A DNA stretch of 64,000 nt from Acheta domesticus (taxonomy: Eukaryota; Arthropoda; Insecta; Orthoptera; Gryllidae): the NCBI GenBank assembly GCA_031308135.1, contig JAHLJT010008756.1, positions 106,295,271-106,359,270 of the forward strand. Reading direction: 5' to 3'. A program made the translations under genes and the position numbers. Of the stretch, positions 34,072-44,993 are shown piece after piece. Below the pieces are notes generated by a model. That model was not told the origin of the DNA. It worked only from the letters and a program-made list of their open reading frames with translations, and searched no databases. Numbering within the stretch: position 1 is the stretch's first letter; every line of letters starts with the position of its first letter.

Positions 34072-34665
34072 AATTAAATACAAAAATAGTACATTTTTCT
34101 TCGTGAATAATTAGAAATAAGCTTAGCGTTTCGACTCATTATAAGCAGAAGAGAAATCGTCACGAAACTGCTGTGCAGTAATAAAGCGATCTTTAGCAAA
34201 ACGACATACGAACGAAATATCATACATACGAAATGTTCATCTGATGAGAAGACGGTGGTATGCTTTTTTTTTGTGTAACCATTTAAGTTTCCATGAATTA
34301 GTATAAAAAATAATGTACGGAACTAGTTGAAGATTTTGGCGTACTCATTTCGACATGGTATACTTTTTATTCGTTCGCCTCGTAACTCACTTTCTGTACT
34401 AGATACATAAATATTTCAAAATCGAACATTTTATTCGTATGCCTTGTATAACACTTTTGCAATAGGTACATAAATAAATCATAATGGAATATTTTATTCG
34501 TACGCATTGAAAAGCCCTTTCCATATTATTATTTAATAGTTTCGTAAATAATTCAAAATGTAACTTTTTATTCGTAAGCCATCATCTCACGTCGCGTACT
34601 ATTTTGAAAATAACAATAGTTCCTTTGGGGAAGTGGTTATTCGTAAAGGCGCGCAGAGCACCTAC
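34072..34665 (-). other. CRIM1 intron, nothing recognised
   Basis: AT-rich with a thrice-repeated phrase (TTATTCGTA(C/A)GC...AT) spaced 60-65 bp around 34370-34580, perhaps a degenerate tandem repeat. Confidence 0.4.
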
Positions 34666-35107
34666 CTAGCAGGCAGACGGGGCAGCAGCGGTTCTTGGGT
34701 AGCACCGGGCGCGCGCAGGGCGTGGGCGGGCAGCGGTCGGCGAAGCAGTGCGCCTCGCCGTCCACGCATACGCAGCTGCGGCATGCGCGCGCCTCGCGCC
34801 ACGCGGCCCCATGCGCGCGCCGTCCGCACGCGCGACGCGGCGACAGCGCGGGCGCGGGGGCGGGCGCGGGCGCGGGGGCGGGCGCGGGGCGCGGGCGGGC
34901 ACTCGGCGCAGCACGCCCCCGGGCGCGGCGGCGTCGGCGCGGCGCAGGGCGCGGGCGGGCACTGGCGCGCCTCGCACAGCGCGCGCCCGCCCTGGCACAC
35001 GCAGCGCGTGCACGCGTCCGCGCGCCACGTCTCGCCCTCCACGCGCCCGTCCGCGCCCAGGCACACCATCCCCGCGGGCGCGCCCCGCCACGCCGACGGC
35101 GCTTCGT
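34666..35107 (-). CDS. crim1: CRIM1 exon: two VWC domains, very GC-rich, one-base frame break
   Basis: The exon lies between the acceptor TGTGTGTTGCAG (minus) and the donor G|GTAGGT. The first VWC reads GETWRADACTRCVCQGGRAL, CEARQCPPAPC and GACCAEC. A Pro/Arg/Ala-rich linker follows (about 34925-34830). The second VWC (WREARACRSCVCVDGEAHCF, CPPTPCARP, NRCCPVCLL) is in a different frame. Length is 442 bp, one more than a multiple of three, while the neighbouring phase-1 junctions demand 441. One extra base, or two missing, therefore lies in the GGCGCGGGCGCGG linker. The exon looks close to 80% GC inside AT-rich introns. Ligand (BMP) binding is the family role of these domains. Confidence 0.85.
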
Positions 35108-35179
35108 CTGCAACACACACTTGCTGGTTGAGGCAGGGGGCCGGGCGTCGACGAGAACGCTCATTCGCCCTAACACTGT

Positions 35180-35560
35180 GTGTTCTGTTATATGTGATGG
35201 TGATCTCCGCTGTAACGAGAGATCCGATACCGACATACATGTCGACGTGAGAGGTTTCCCTCTCCAGATATTTCCCCGGTGGGATTCCACCCCCAGCCGG
35301 GATAACACCTGATCTCGTAAAACTAGTGACAATGCAGTGCGTTCAAGTGTAAGGGGAGGGGATAGTACAAGGAAGAGGAAGGAACAGATCATGCGCGGCC
35401 CGTTTGTTTGGGAAATATTCTGGCATTCACCTGGCGTTGATAAAAGAAACCACGCAAGACTACCGACCACATCAGTTGGCCGCTAGAATTTTCCTCCAGG
35501 CTACGGTTGAATTGGAATCAGCTATGTACCTAGAGTCTAAAATCTGCCACACAGGACTTA
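35180..35560. repeat. SINE-like repeat, copy b
   Basis: CTGGCATTCACCTGGCGTTG through GGCCGCTAGAATTTTCCTCC and GGTTGAATTGGAATCAGCTA matches the reverse complement of 37780-37950. The tRNA-like B box is missing or beyond recognition at this end. Confidence 0.6.
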
Positions 35561-35889
35561 TCTTGGTAACTATTTTTCTTGTTAACAAGCTACCACAAGG
35601 AAAATCAGTGGTATGCGCATGAAAGAGTAATGTAATTCCGAATGCGGACATTAGAGTATATCAATGATTTCTAACAATTTTCTCTTCATAAACATTTTTC
35701 AAAAATCAATATGAATTGGCCAACCTCTGTGGAATTCATTCATAAAAGTAAAAATAATAATATTTAGTTGTTAAATTTTTTAAATTGCATTATTCTTCAT
35801 AACTAAAAACTGAATCAGAATCGTTAAGTATTTACAGACCCACATTATTAAAAATCAAGAGGTAGATTAACGTGCACAAATATAAATAA
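35561..35889 (-). other. CRIM1 intron, nothing recognised
   Basis: AT-rich; no repeat termini or open frame. Confidence 0.5.
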
Positions 35890-37256
35890 AACTAGTGGTA
35901 CTACAAAGTGACAGACATTTCCGTATTACTTTTCTATTACCTTTGGTCTCGGCTAGCAATTCGGAATTGCCACACTCTTGCCAGCTGCCATCTATCACCG
36001 CACAAAGTAATCTTTTACTTTTTCTTAATTTTTCGGTTTCCTAATAGTAGAACGAAAATATTAATTTTAGAATATTAAAGAACAGTAAAACCTCGTCCTT
36101 TATGGCAATTTTCTTTGAAAAATATGAAGCCGTTTTTAAGAAAATGGCGTTTAAGCGCAACTGTAAATGCAAAATTTGAAGCCGTTTTTCACAGAAAATT
36201 TTTGAGTTTTCGAAACACTTCCTTTGAAGGCATTTAAGGCACATACACTCTCAAATACAATTGTGTTTATAAATTGCTGGTAATGTGCTTATTAAAGATG
36301 TGAGAGATCTTTAAAAAATTACATTTATGTAATTCGAAAAGTTTGAAGAAAAAATTTGAAGTCATTTTTATGATTCTGAAAATGCGGAATTTTGAGCTAT
36401 TTTTCAGAGAAAAACGGTTGAGTTTTCGAGAAACTTTATTTGACATTATTTAAAACATATGTACTCGTAAATATAACGATGTGAACAAATCGCCACTAAT
36501 GTAAATATTACCGACATAAGAGACAAATAAATGAAATATATTTTTATAATTTTTGAAAAAAACGACAACAAAAGAATAGAGCAATATGGCGTGTATGTGA
36601 TCTCATAGAGCACATTTAGCACTATCCCTACCAAAAGTTTAAAGAAAACATTGGAGCCGTTGTTGAGAAAATCTTGTTTTTGTAATTTTTTAAATTGCAC
36701 ATATTGCACGCAATGCTCGAAAACTACTAAAATATTTAAAAAAATGTACATGACCTTAATTAAAGGACTCACTCTTCAATTTTGTAGTTCTAGGAAGACG
36801 CCGAAAAAATTTCAAACTTTTCCAAGTTTCGAAAATTCAGAGTTAACCGTGAAAATGGGACATATCCCAACTTAATAAGTGTATTTTACTCTATCCTTAC
36901 AAGAAATTTAAAGAGAAAATTTGGAGCCGTTTTTGAGAAAATTTTGAAAATGTCCGGGGTCTTCATGTAAAGTACCTCCAAATTTTATAGAATGTTTTTC
37001 AAAATCGCAGGGCGTTGAGTGGAACCAGAGCGACAGAGGAGCATCCAGTTTGGAAGAAATCGTACGTATGGTTTTAAGCGCTAGTATTGTTCACAGACTG
37101 ACGGACAGACGGACGGACGTTTTGAAAATAACCACTTTTTCGGTATCAAGGGACCCCAAAATGTGTATTTCCGTTGGAATCTCGAAATCAATTTACCGCA
37201 ACCCTATTCTACGTATATTACTCCGTATATACGTACGTATACGGGAAAGTAAAAAT
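35890..37256. mobile_element. ACTTTC repeat, reverse-oriented copy in a CRIM1 intron
   Basis: It runs from CTAGTGGTACTACAAAGTGA (35892) to TACGTATACGGGAAAGT (37250), so both characteristic ends are present. Internal units carry CCAAAAGTTTAAAGAAAACA and TCCGGGGTCTTCATGTAAAG. The core simple repeat is GACGGACAGACGGACGGACG (about 37081). It is about 1.36 kb, shorter than the copy at 6039. Confidence 0.7.
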
Positions 37257-37739
37257 GTTATTTATGTTTGTTCCACTTTGAGATTCGGCACATCAATGCA
37301 ACATTAGTGTAGAAATACACGAGTGTTTTTTGCTGTTAAGTGTGGAACTAATGTGAAAATTTGCATTTTAAAAATTAAAAGTATTAAATATTTAAATAAT
37401 ATGTTTACAAAAATTATATTTACAACACATGAAAGTAAATCTTTTTAAGTTGAATTTAAGTGTAATCTACTTTTTCTGAAGGAAACTGTATTTGCGCAAA
37501 ACATGTTTAAACATTAGTGCGCGCAAGATTCTTCGGAAAAAATAATTGGCGCCGAGCACGTACGTTCTGTTTGTCAGCGCTAACCATTCGGTGGCCGATT
37601 CGAAATTACATTGCAAAGACTTTCAAGCATCAAAGGTTTCTCCTGTTAGCTTCTTGAGGGGAAAAAATAGTTGCCATGACATATGAATCAACCTTCGTAC
37701 ATTTTCTCCAATGTTGAAAAACCGACCGAGGTGCACATC
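37257..37739 (-). other. CRIM1 intron, nothing recognised
   Basis: Non-coding. AT-rich to about 37500, then of more even composition. Confidence 0.5.
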
Positions 37740-38155
37740 AACCGATGTCAGGGCATCAGCTAATGTTACCACGGTACCGCTGACTGGTAGATCCTAGAGT
37801 TCGAGTCCCGACTTTCGATACTAGCTTGATAGCTAGGTCCAATTCAGCCGCTGTCGGGAGGAGAGTTCTAACGGCCGGCCGCTCTGATCCGTTATTTTCC
37901 GTGGTTTCTCCGATCAACACCATGCGATTGCCGGAGTAGTACCTTAACAAATGGGTCACGGACCACTGCGATCTTTCTTTCCTCTTCGTTTCCTATCCTC
38001 TCATCTCACTTACACACACTTACACGTACTCAATTAAAATACATGCCACGAGACCACTCGGGGCGGTGTCCCGCTGAAGGGAAAATCCGACGTGTAGGTC
38101 GGCGTCGGTGCTCGCCATCCAGCGGAGGAAGAACACCTCCACTTCTCGTGACAAA
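37740..38155 (+). repeat. SINE-like repeat with tRNA-like head, copy c
   Basis: A tRNA-like B box (GAGTTCGAGTCCCGA, about 37797) follows an A-box-like CAGCTAATGTTACCACGG (about 37757). Hence the head could serve as an internal RNA polymerase III promoter. The body (TCCAATTCAGCCGCTGTCGG to CCTCTTCGTTTCCTATCC, a short CA-rich tract, GGGGCGGTGTCCCGCTG) recurs at 9760, 35180 (inverted) and 58070 (inverted). It is a dispersed element, not a tRNA gene. Confidence 0.6.
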
Positions 38156-38363
38156 ACATGCAATTATAGGAGTAATGACGCTAGTAGTTGACGGCGCGGA
38201 AACACGATATAATCAATAAAATGTATAAAATAATTACTTTTCAAGACATGCATTTTAAAATTCAACCGATTTACAATTCTTGTATATCTTCAAATTGTCT
38301 GAGAGGTGTTTATTTACAATATATCTATAATAACTACACAAGCCATCATTATTTCGTATTTAC

Positions 38364-38523
38364 CTCGACAGTGCGGACAGCAGTCGCCGGTGGCGTTTGA
38401 AGACAGGTGCGGCGCAGGACAGCACGGGGCAAGAGATGAGCGCGCACATCTCCGTGCCCCCGTGGCAATAGCACTGGCGGCAGCCGTCGAACCAGCTCTC
38501 GCCGTCCTCTCGCACTTCTCCGT
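38364..38523 (-). CDS. crim1: CRIM1 exon: VWC domain with a one-base frame break
   Basis: The acceptor is GTGTTCCAG (minus) and the donor G|GTAAAT. The N-terminal part reads GEVREDGESWFDGCRQCYCH, GGTEMCALISCPVLSCAAP, very close to the first post-antistasin VWC of CRIM1. After CCTGTC the expected GDCCPHCRG lies one base out of frame (SSNATGDCCPHCRG). The exon is 160 bp; 159 would keep the phase-1 junctions. One extra T at CTGTCTTCAAAC (about 38391-38402) explains both facts. Either the assembly is wrong here or this allele is damaged. Confidence 0.88.
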
Positions 38524-38906
38524 CTGGAACACGCACCCACCCCGCTGTCACAAGAAGCGCTAAGGATACACCGAGGTCACCTTCTTTGGGAAGACATTTC
38601 CTCGCAGTGGAGATTATGCACCACACCGATAATGCAGAGCAAGCCCTAGACCTACGCCTTCTCGATATTTCGCTTCAAGAAGCTACATAACATATGAGGG
38701 AAACACCTAAGCACCCTTGATTTCAATGCACGTTTATCACAGGGCCATTTAACTGTAAGAGACCTCCGTTCTGGGTAGATAGCTCTTGAGATTTTTATGT
38801 CCTTGGGTAAGTCCCGAGTGCAGAAAGGGGTCTTAAAGTGTCAGAGCGATGAAATGTGGCATATTATTGAAGAAACAATAAAAATACCAACAATAGCAAC
38901 AAAAGC

Positions 38907-38907
<1 letters not shown>
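38524..38907 (-). other. CRIM1 intron, nothing recognised
   Basis: Non-coding sequence between the exon acceptor and a TAA microsatellite. Confidence 0.5.
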
Positions 38908-38953
<46 letters not shown>

Positions 38954-38960
38954 CAACAAC
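38908..38960. repeat. (ATA)n(CAA)n microsatellite
   Basis: About 14 ATA units are followed by four CAA units, directly left of the pogo-like terminus at 38964. Confidence 0.95.
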
Positions 38961-38963
38961 ATA

Positions 38964-40507
38964 CTGTAAAATCTGAGTAAACCCACTCCTGTACAAGCCG
39001 GAAACCTGTCTTAACCAGAAATTTTCTCTAGCCCGTGAAGTTAAATGACATTTTACGCAGTATAAAACGGAACCTCTCCAAAACGGAAACGGAACGTTTT
39101 TTCATGACTTGCAAGGGAAAAAATCTTTATAAAACGGAATTCCTGTGTATTTAATGCTATTCGCAGAGAGATGCGAGATGTTCTAAATTAAATGTATGCA
39201 TCAGCAAGCATGTTTTAAATTCTATATCTCCGTGACACGCGATTTAGTTCTGGCAGCCGGCCATTGAAGGAAAGGAGCTTAAACTGTCAGCACAGAATTC
39301 GACCTTAGGGTCGCTTGTCTCTCAAGGCGTGGCCCATAGGGGAATTCCCTCTCTCCCGACTCTCTGAGCATGGGAAGATGAACGGGTGTTGCTTCTATTC
39401 ACGCGTCGAATTGCCTCGCGTTGAAAATCATAACACCTCGACCAGATACGTATTGTTCAACGCCATGCATGCGAGGGTACCAGGAAGTCATTGTACTGGG
39501 TTATGACTAGAGACCGGAAAAATATGTAGTATTAAATGTCAAAATATGTACATAAATATGTAATGAAAACAGTAAGAATATGTACGAAATATGTAAAATC
39601 GGATATATTATGTAATATTAAAATTCTCTAATTAAAAACCATTTACATAGAAAGAAATTGCATTTAGTAAAACTGCTCACTTTACATCATACAACTTTCT
39701 CGTCAGTAGTAAAAGATTAATCTATTGTAATCCAAGACCGTAGTTTAGCAGCCGGACGAATCGCAATAGAAGCCATCGCACAAACTGGCGAGATCTACGA
39801 CCAGCAAACGTACACTGTAGCATCTTCATCGAAGTGTTCCACGTCGGCTATCGCAAATTTTTTCTCGGAAATTAAGGTTACAGATCACAAAACGCGGTGT
39901 CAATGATATTTTGGACACCTAGATTTCCCCAATAATGTAGGAAAAATGCTGAATTAAAAACGACATCTTTTCATAAAAAAATATGGAATTAAATTGAACA
40001 AAATTGATAAAATAAGAAAATATATTGTGAAAACAGCAAAACATGTAAAATATGTAATATAGTGCTAAATATATAAAAATAAGTAACGAAAAAATTCGAT
40101 ATTGTGTTAGGAGGGCTATGATTCGCTAAGATTACAATTTTGAGAACGGTAAGTAGAAAGACAAAAAATATGTAATTACATAAAAATCCGGTCTCTAGTT
40201 ATGACGCATTGTGCGTTGAAAGTCAGCAATCAGTCCGAATGCAGCCAGTAAGATGTGTATTTTTCAACTTAGAAGCTGTCATTGAAGAGTGTTTAATATT
40301 GGTAATTTATTAATAATCTTTCCATAAATACGTTATGTGTTAATGTATTTTGATAATTATAATAACGCCATGTAATGTACTACGTTCAAGGCAGAAACAT
40401 CAATATAACAACTTTCATAACATGGACAACCTTGCATAAAACGGAAATCTCCTTAAACCGGATTTTTTTTGTGTATCGATCGATTCCGGTTTAGACAGAT
40501 TTTACTG
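38964..40507. mobile_element. Pogo/Tigger-like non-autonomous element
   Basis: The left end is TA|CTGTAAAATCTGAGTAAACC. The right end, reverse-complemented, is TA|CAGTAAAATCTGTCTAAACC. TA direct repeats flank both, as expected for pogo-type insertion. Subterminal CCTCTCCAAAACGGAA and CCTTAAACCGG phrases repeat the theme. No transposase is seen. A hAT element (39508-40197) sits inside, so the host element is only about 0.85 kb. Confidence 0.75.
39508..40197. mobile_element. hAT-type non-autonomous element, nested in the pogo-like element
   Basis: The termini are TAGAGACCGGAAAAATATGTA-like on the left and, reverse-complemented, TAGAGACCGGATTTTTATGT on the right. An exact 8-bp direct repeat, GTTATGAC, flanks it at 39500-39507 and 40198-40205. 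Eight-base duplications and TAGAG ends are hallmarks of hAT transposons. The subterminal regions carry many ATATGTA words on both sides, possible transposase-binding repeats. The 690-bp interior has no intact frame. Confidence 0.85.
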
Positions 40508-41086
40508 TAGTAGGTCTATCATACCATTTTATTACATCCTAACTGGAAAATTACAATTTTCACTATTTTCGTATTACGATTATTGTGTCATTGTAAGTAC
40601 GTAGTTTGCCTTTTTTTAAATCTCCGATTCTTTCATTGTTTTTGTAACACTGATTGCAGCATGCTGTTGCATCGTTAATTACAATAGTTTGACGAGATTA
40701 GACGGGTACGAGGTATCGATTGATACACAATCGGTGTATTGAGTTTCATTGATCAATGTATCGATATATATAGATACCAGCTCAGAACATACATTTTTAA
40801 CGTCACGCGCTGGAGATATAATAAATTTCCCCAAATTCCGAGCGCTGATTCTAAACAAAAGAGCAGAATCCCTTCTTTCATGATGTGCTTTGGGAGACAA
40901 GTTCTTTTCAAACACGACCGGCAAACTGCACCAATTACTGGTCACCTGGCAAGCCGAGACATCGCAGTATTCAAATTCTAGAAATTGCCAAAATTCGTTA
41001 AAGACGCGGTAAATCATTGTTTAAAACTTCATAAATACAACGGTAATTTCCTGCCGTAGTCTGGTCGTACAAGAAGAAAGTATATG

Positions 41087-41991
41087 TGTTCGGGCCCACA
41101 GCAAAGCAGAAATAAATACGTTTATTTCACAAGCAAGGCAGAACAGTTGAATTGCGTAATCGGCAGAGCGCAGCCGTTGACCGCTGAGATCATCAGCGGG
41201 ACCGATGAGACCGCTGAGTATCGCCTTCACATCCGTTGTTCCGCGTATTCTCCCAACGGACGGCAACGGACGGGCGTGGCCGCTCGTACGTGTCCGCCTG
41301 CCCACCTCACCCCCACAGCTCGGTCCGTTGGAGGAGCAACGGACAAAAACTGCCAGATCATTGCAAATCCAGATCAAATGGCAAATGGTAATTGGCCATC
41401 GCCATCCCCACCTCTGCCGCGCGTGTGAGCCCTCTCCTAACGTCTCTGCCCCAACCGAATTCGGCTTAACCGACTTCGTTAGTCCGCATAAAGACACCGT
41501 GCAAGATAGACGCGTGTGTTAGGGCTCCGCGCAGTAGCGTGTAAAGAATCTATAATCGTGCAAATGAGCTGCATACGGCTCGCACATAAATTGTTTAATC
41601 GTGGCAGTGCACGCTTTAATTGTGTCTGTCGCTCTTGCGTGGATTTGTGCCCGCAATTTTGGTTGAACTATGTAATTCGCGGCTGCTTCTGGTCAGCGCA
41701 AGGTAGCTCGGCGGTCCAAGGTGTCACTACAATAACTACGCTTGGACAGGTGTATTAATGCACCAAGAGAAATTTTCATCTTAATTCTGTGCTTCTTGTG
41801 CATTTACTGTGTGAATACTGTACATTTACTTATTAAATATTGTTTGTGCTGGAAATTTGCTCGTATATGCATCCTGCACTCCTGCGCCAATCCCAAGAGC
41901 TATCAAAGGGTTTCGGGACTACTGTACTTCAACAATACAGTTCATTCATACAGTCCACTCATGAACATTAAGTGTATAGTAGCCCCGAACA
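41087..41991 (+). repeat. 5' LTR of the BEL-type element
   Basis: It is almost identical to 47373-48278. I see one local difference (AAATAAATACG against AAATTATTAACG) and one substitution (ACTACAATA against ACTATAATA). Open frames on either strand of the LTR are duplicated in both copies and are not genes. Confidence 0.95.
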
Positions 41992-43028
41992 TGGCGCCTT
42001 CGAGCCGGATTTTGAAACTGTGACCTAATGGTATATGAACTAGCGTGCTTCGAAGCTGCAAGTGCTGACCGTGCTCTGCGAGTGGCGAACCACTGTTCTT
42101 CAATGCCGCCAACTTCAACAAGTGCTTCAAGAAACAAGTCTTCAGTTGTAAAAAATTGTGCACCGATTAATGTGTGCTTCAAGAGCAGTGTTCTTTGTGT
42201 GGTGAAAAGTTCCTATCAGTGCAAAAGAATGCCCCAATCAATGTGTTTTTCAAAGTAAACATTTTTAATGTGTTCAGTAAAATTTTTCTATTGCTGTTCA
42301 ATGTAAATGTTTTGTGCATAAAGTGTAGCCTGCACAGCTAAATAATTTTCTATAAAAATCTTGTGGGCAGGATATAAATTTGTTCACCACTGTAATCAAG
42401 TTTTAAATCGCTGCAACTATTTAATTGCTCAGTGACAGCAATTCTTTTCCTTTTCATATTCCAAGAACAGCATATTGACTTGTTTTGTGTTCTACAAAAT
42501 CTATGAAATGTTTTGTGTGTTTTTTGTTTTTCTTTTCAGGTATTTCATTGTGTGAAGTGTATAAGTGCCACTGTGTTAATCTGTTAGCACACATGAAGTC
42601 TGTGTTTACCCGCTTGCAACTTGTATTATTATTGTGTTAGTAATATTTTTTCATTTTTTAGCAACATAAGGTTAGTCATTAAGGAATTTAATTTAATTAT
42701 TTAAATGCAAGCAGCAAATTTCAAATGCAGTGTGTGCTAATCAATTTAATTTGCCACTGTCATTTGCTGACAATTCAATTAAGTGTTTATTTTATCTGTG
42801 ACCAAGTGTCATTACAAATAAGTGTTGGCCAGCAGCAGTCAGTTGTTCATCATGTTAACGTAAGTAGGAAACAATCAGCTGATTCTGCCTTGCAAGGTGT
42901 GCATGCTCAGTGAATTCTGTGCAGTGTTTATTTTCTACGGAAGTGTCATTCCAAATTTTTATTATGTTTATTTGGGTTCATTTCTGTATTTTTTCTGCTT
43001 TGCGTGGTGACCCTATTAATTATTAACC
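41992..43028 (+). other. BEL-type element, 5' untranslated leader
   Basis: About 1 kb lies between the LTR and the first gag ATG. It begins with the primer-binding site and is AT-rich, with repeated GTGTGCTTCAAG / GTGTTTTTCAAAG phrases (about 42171, 42241). I see no coding. Confidence 0.7.
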
Positions 43029-44220
43029 ATGGCTCATCAACCTTCAGACAGGGCAGTGAAAACCCAACTTGCCAGATTAAATAATGCCATCAAGGATGTC
43101 GAGTCACTTGTCGACAATTTCAATGACCCAGATGAGCAAATGTATCAAGAGCTATTAATCAATCTAACAAATTGGATAAGGTGCATGACAAGGCACAAGA
43201 TCTTGTCGATGAATTAGAACCTGATTCAGAATTGCTTACCACTTCTGAGGAAGTGTTTGATAGATATGATAAGGTTAGTGCAAAGGCAAGGGTTGCCATA
43301 TCGCAACATAAACATTTAAATCTTGAATCACGCCCAGCCTCACCTGTTCCCTCATGTGCATCAGAAGCCTTGAGTGTGAGTTCAATCCCATTCAAATTAC
43401 CTGAAATGAAGTTGCCAACATTCTCTGGTAATATTTTAGAATGGCCTAAATTTAGGGATATTTTCCAAAGCATTGTTATTAATAATCCAAGTCTAACAGG
43501 ACTCTTCAAGATTTTACTATTTGAATGGTGCTTTAGAGGGCGATGCTAGGGCAATTTTACATAATCTCCAATTATCAGATTCTAATTTCCCTGTCGCCTG
43601 GCAGTTATTAAAAAATAGATTTGATTGCCCTAGACTAATTGTTGCTCAACATTTGACTGCTATATTAAACCCCCTAAATTAATTCATGACTGTGCCAAGT
43701 CCCTACAAAATTTAATTGATTTTTTCAACTTGCGTATTAATGCACTATTAGCCCTTAAAGAAGACTCTGATCTTGCTGACTTATTATTAATTGCTCTTGT
43801 GACCAAAGGACTCCCACATAATATTCTCAGGGAGTGGGAGTTATCCTTGGACACTGATAATTATCCTGACTTTCAGTCATTAATGAAATTCTTACAACAC
43901 CAACAAAGAGGCCTCAGTGTCATGCCAACTTCCTCATCTCAATTTGTAAAGAATAATAATAACAATAATAATCATGGTAAATCAAACAAACCTTACCCTG
44001 GCTATAAATGTCCAAAATGTAAATCAGAACATTATTTAGCCGATTGTCCTGAGTTTTTGAATATGTCAAGGAAGGACAGGCTGGCATTCGTGGAAGCCAA
44101 CAATAGGTGTGTCAGGTGCTTTACTTTCAAGTCAGAAAGGCATGTCAATTGCAAAGAACTTGTTCTATTTGTGATAAGGCTCATCATAAACTTGTGCATC
44201 TTGATAAATCCCAAATAAAG
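43029..44220 (+). pseudogene. BEL-type gag, with frameshifts
   Basis: It starts ATG at 43029 after a long leader (MAHQPSDRAVKTQLARLNNA). The frame shifts near 43185, where the DKVHDKAQDLVDELEPDSEL part continues. LPEMKLPTFSGNILEWPKFR (about 43402) is the hallmark region of BEL gag (DUF1759-type). Another shift near 43515 leads to LEGDARAILHNLQL, and another near 43675 to the MRINALLALKEDSDL part. An Asn run (NNNNNNN) is encoded by an AAT-rich tract near 43950. A zinc knuckle CPKCKSEHYLADCPEF (about 44010) follows. At least three frameshifts make it inactive as written. Confidence 0.85.
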
Positions 44221-44289
44221 GCCCCCCAACCAGCTGCTCTCTCAGCTGCCAGCACCATTAGTGCAGGCCATAGGGTACTATTGCCCACT

Positions 44290-44993
44290 GCAAGGGTACT
44301 GGCTTCACCCCCAAAGGTGAGCCCTATCATTTAAATGCTCTCCTTGACAGTGGTAGTGCAATAAATTAAATTACCTGGGAAACTGTCAAAACACTTAAAT
44401 TAGCTACAAAGAAATTTAACATTAATATTATTACTATAGGCCGTAATTCAATGCCAGCTAATTATGTCGTTCAGCTTAAAATTCAGTCTTGCCAAAATAA
44501 TAGCCCTTGGTCTAAGGTAATTGATTTCTTTGTTGTATCAGAGCTTCCAACATCTCTTAAAGAAAGTTTTGACCCCAGTTCATGGAGTCTGCCAACTGAT
44601 GTATTTTTGGCAGATCCGCTCTTTAATGAGTCCAAACCTATTCATGTACTGCTCGGTGCAGACACATTTTTTGATACTCTACTCCCCAATAATAGGAAAA
44701 GAGTCGATGGGAAATTTCCCACTTTACAGGAAACCCGCTTAGGTTGGGTCATTGCAGGCCATACTCCTTTGCGTCCTGCCAATACCAATTGTATATTTTT
44801 GACATCTGACAGTGAACTGTCACAATCTATTAAGAAATCTTGGGAGGTACAAGAGGCTACCCCCATTTGTCCAAAATTCTCTGATGAAGAATTAGCCGAA
44901 GCTCATTTGCTTCTACTTATGATAGGGATCATACCGGAAGGTACATTGTTTCCCTGCCTCTTAATTTGGAGCCGTCCACGTCAGGGGATTTAA
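44290..44993 (+). pseudogene. BEL-type aspartic protease domain and polymerase start
   Basis: LNALLDSGSAIN (about 44333-44368) carries the catalytic DSG. A stop codon follows directly (TAAATTAAA). The frame 44451-44993 continues with IDFFVVSELPTSL, HVLLGADTFFD and RLGWVIAGH, the conserved retropepsin-like (DUF1758-type) tail. At about 44905 another frameshift occurs. In the other frame GRYIVSLPLNLEPS is recognisable as the start of the BEL polymerase region. The reverse transcriptase that should follow is absent. Confidence 0.85.

Noticed and set aside
34633..35312. Several long plus-strand and alternative minus-strand open frames of 120-277 residues, rich in Arg/Ala/Pro
   Set aside because: They overlap the very GC-rich CRIM1 exon, where stop codons are rare in all frames. 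Only the frames with VWC cysteine patterns and flanking splice sites are coding.
37740..37830. Possible tRNA gene (GAGTTCGAGTCCCGA B box)
   Set aside because: No cloverleaf can be drawn with a paired acceptor stem, and the sequence continues into a dispersed repeat body, so it is a SINE head.
41021..41522. 158- and 105-residue open frames on both strands, repeated at 47302-47809
   Set aside because: They lie in the two LTRs of the BEL-type element and are identical in both; LTR sequence, not genes.
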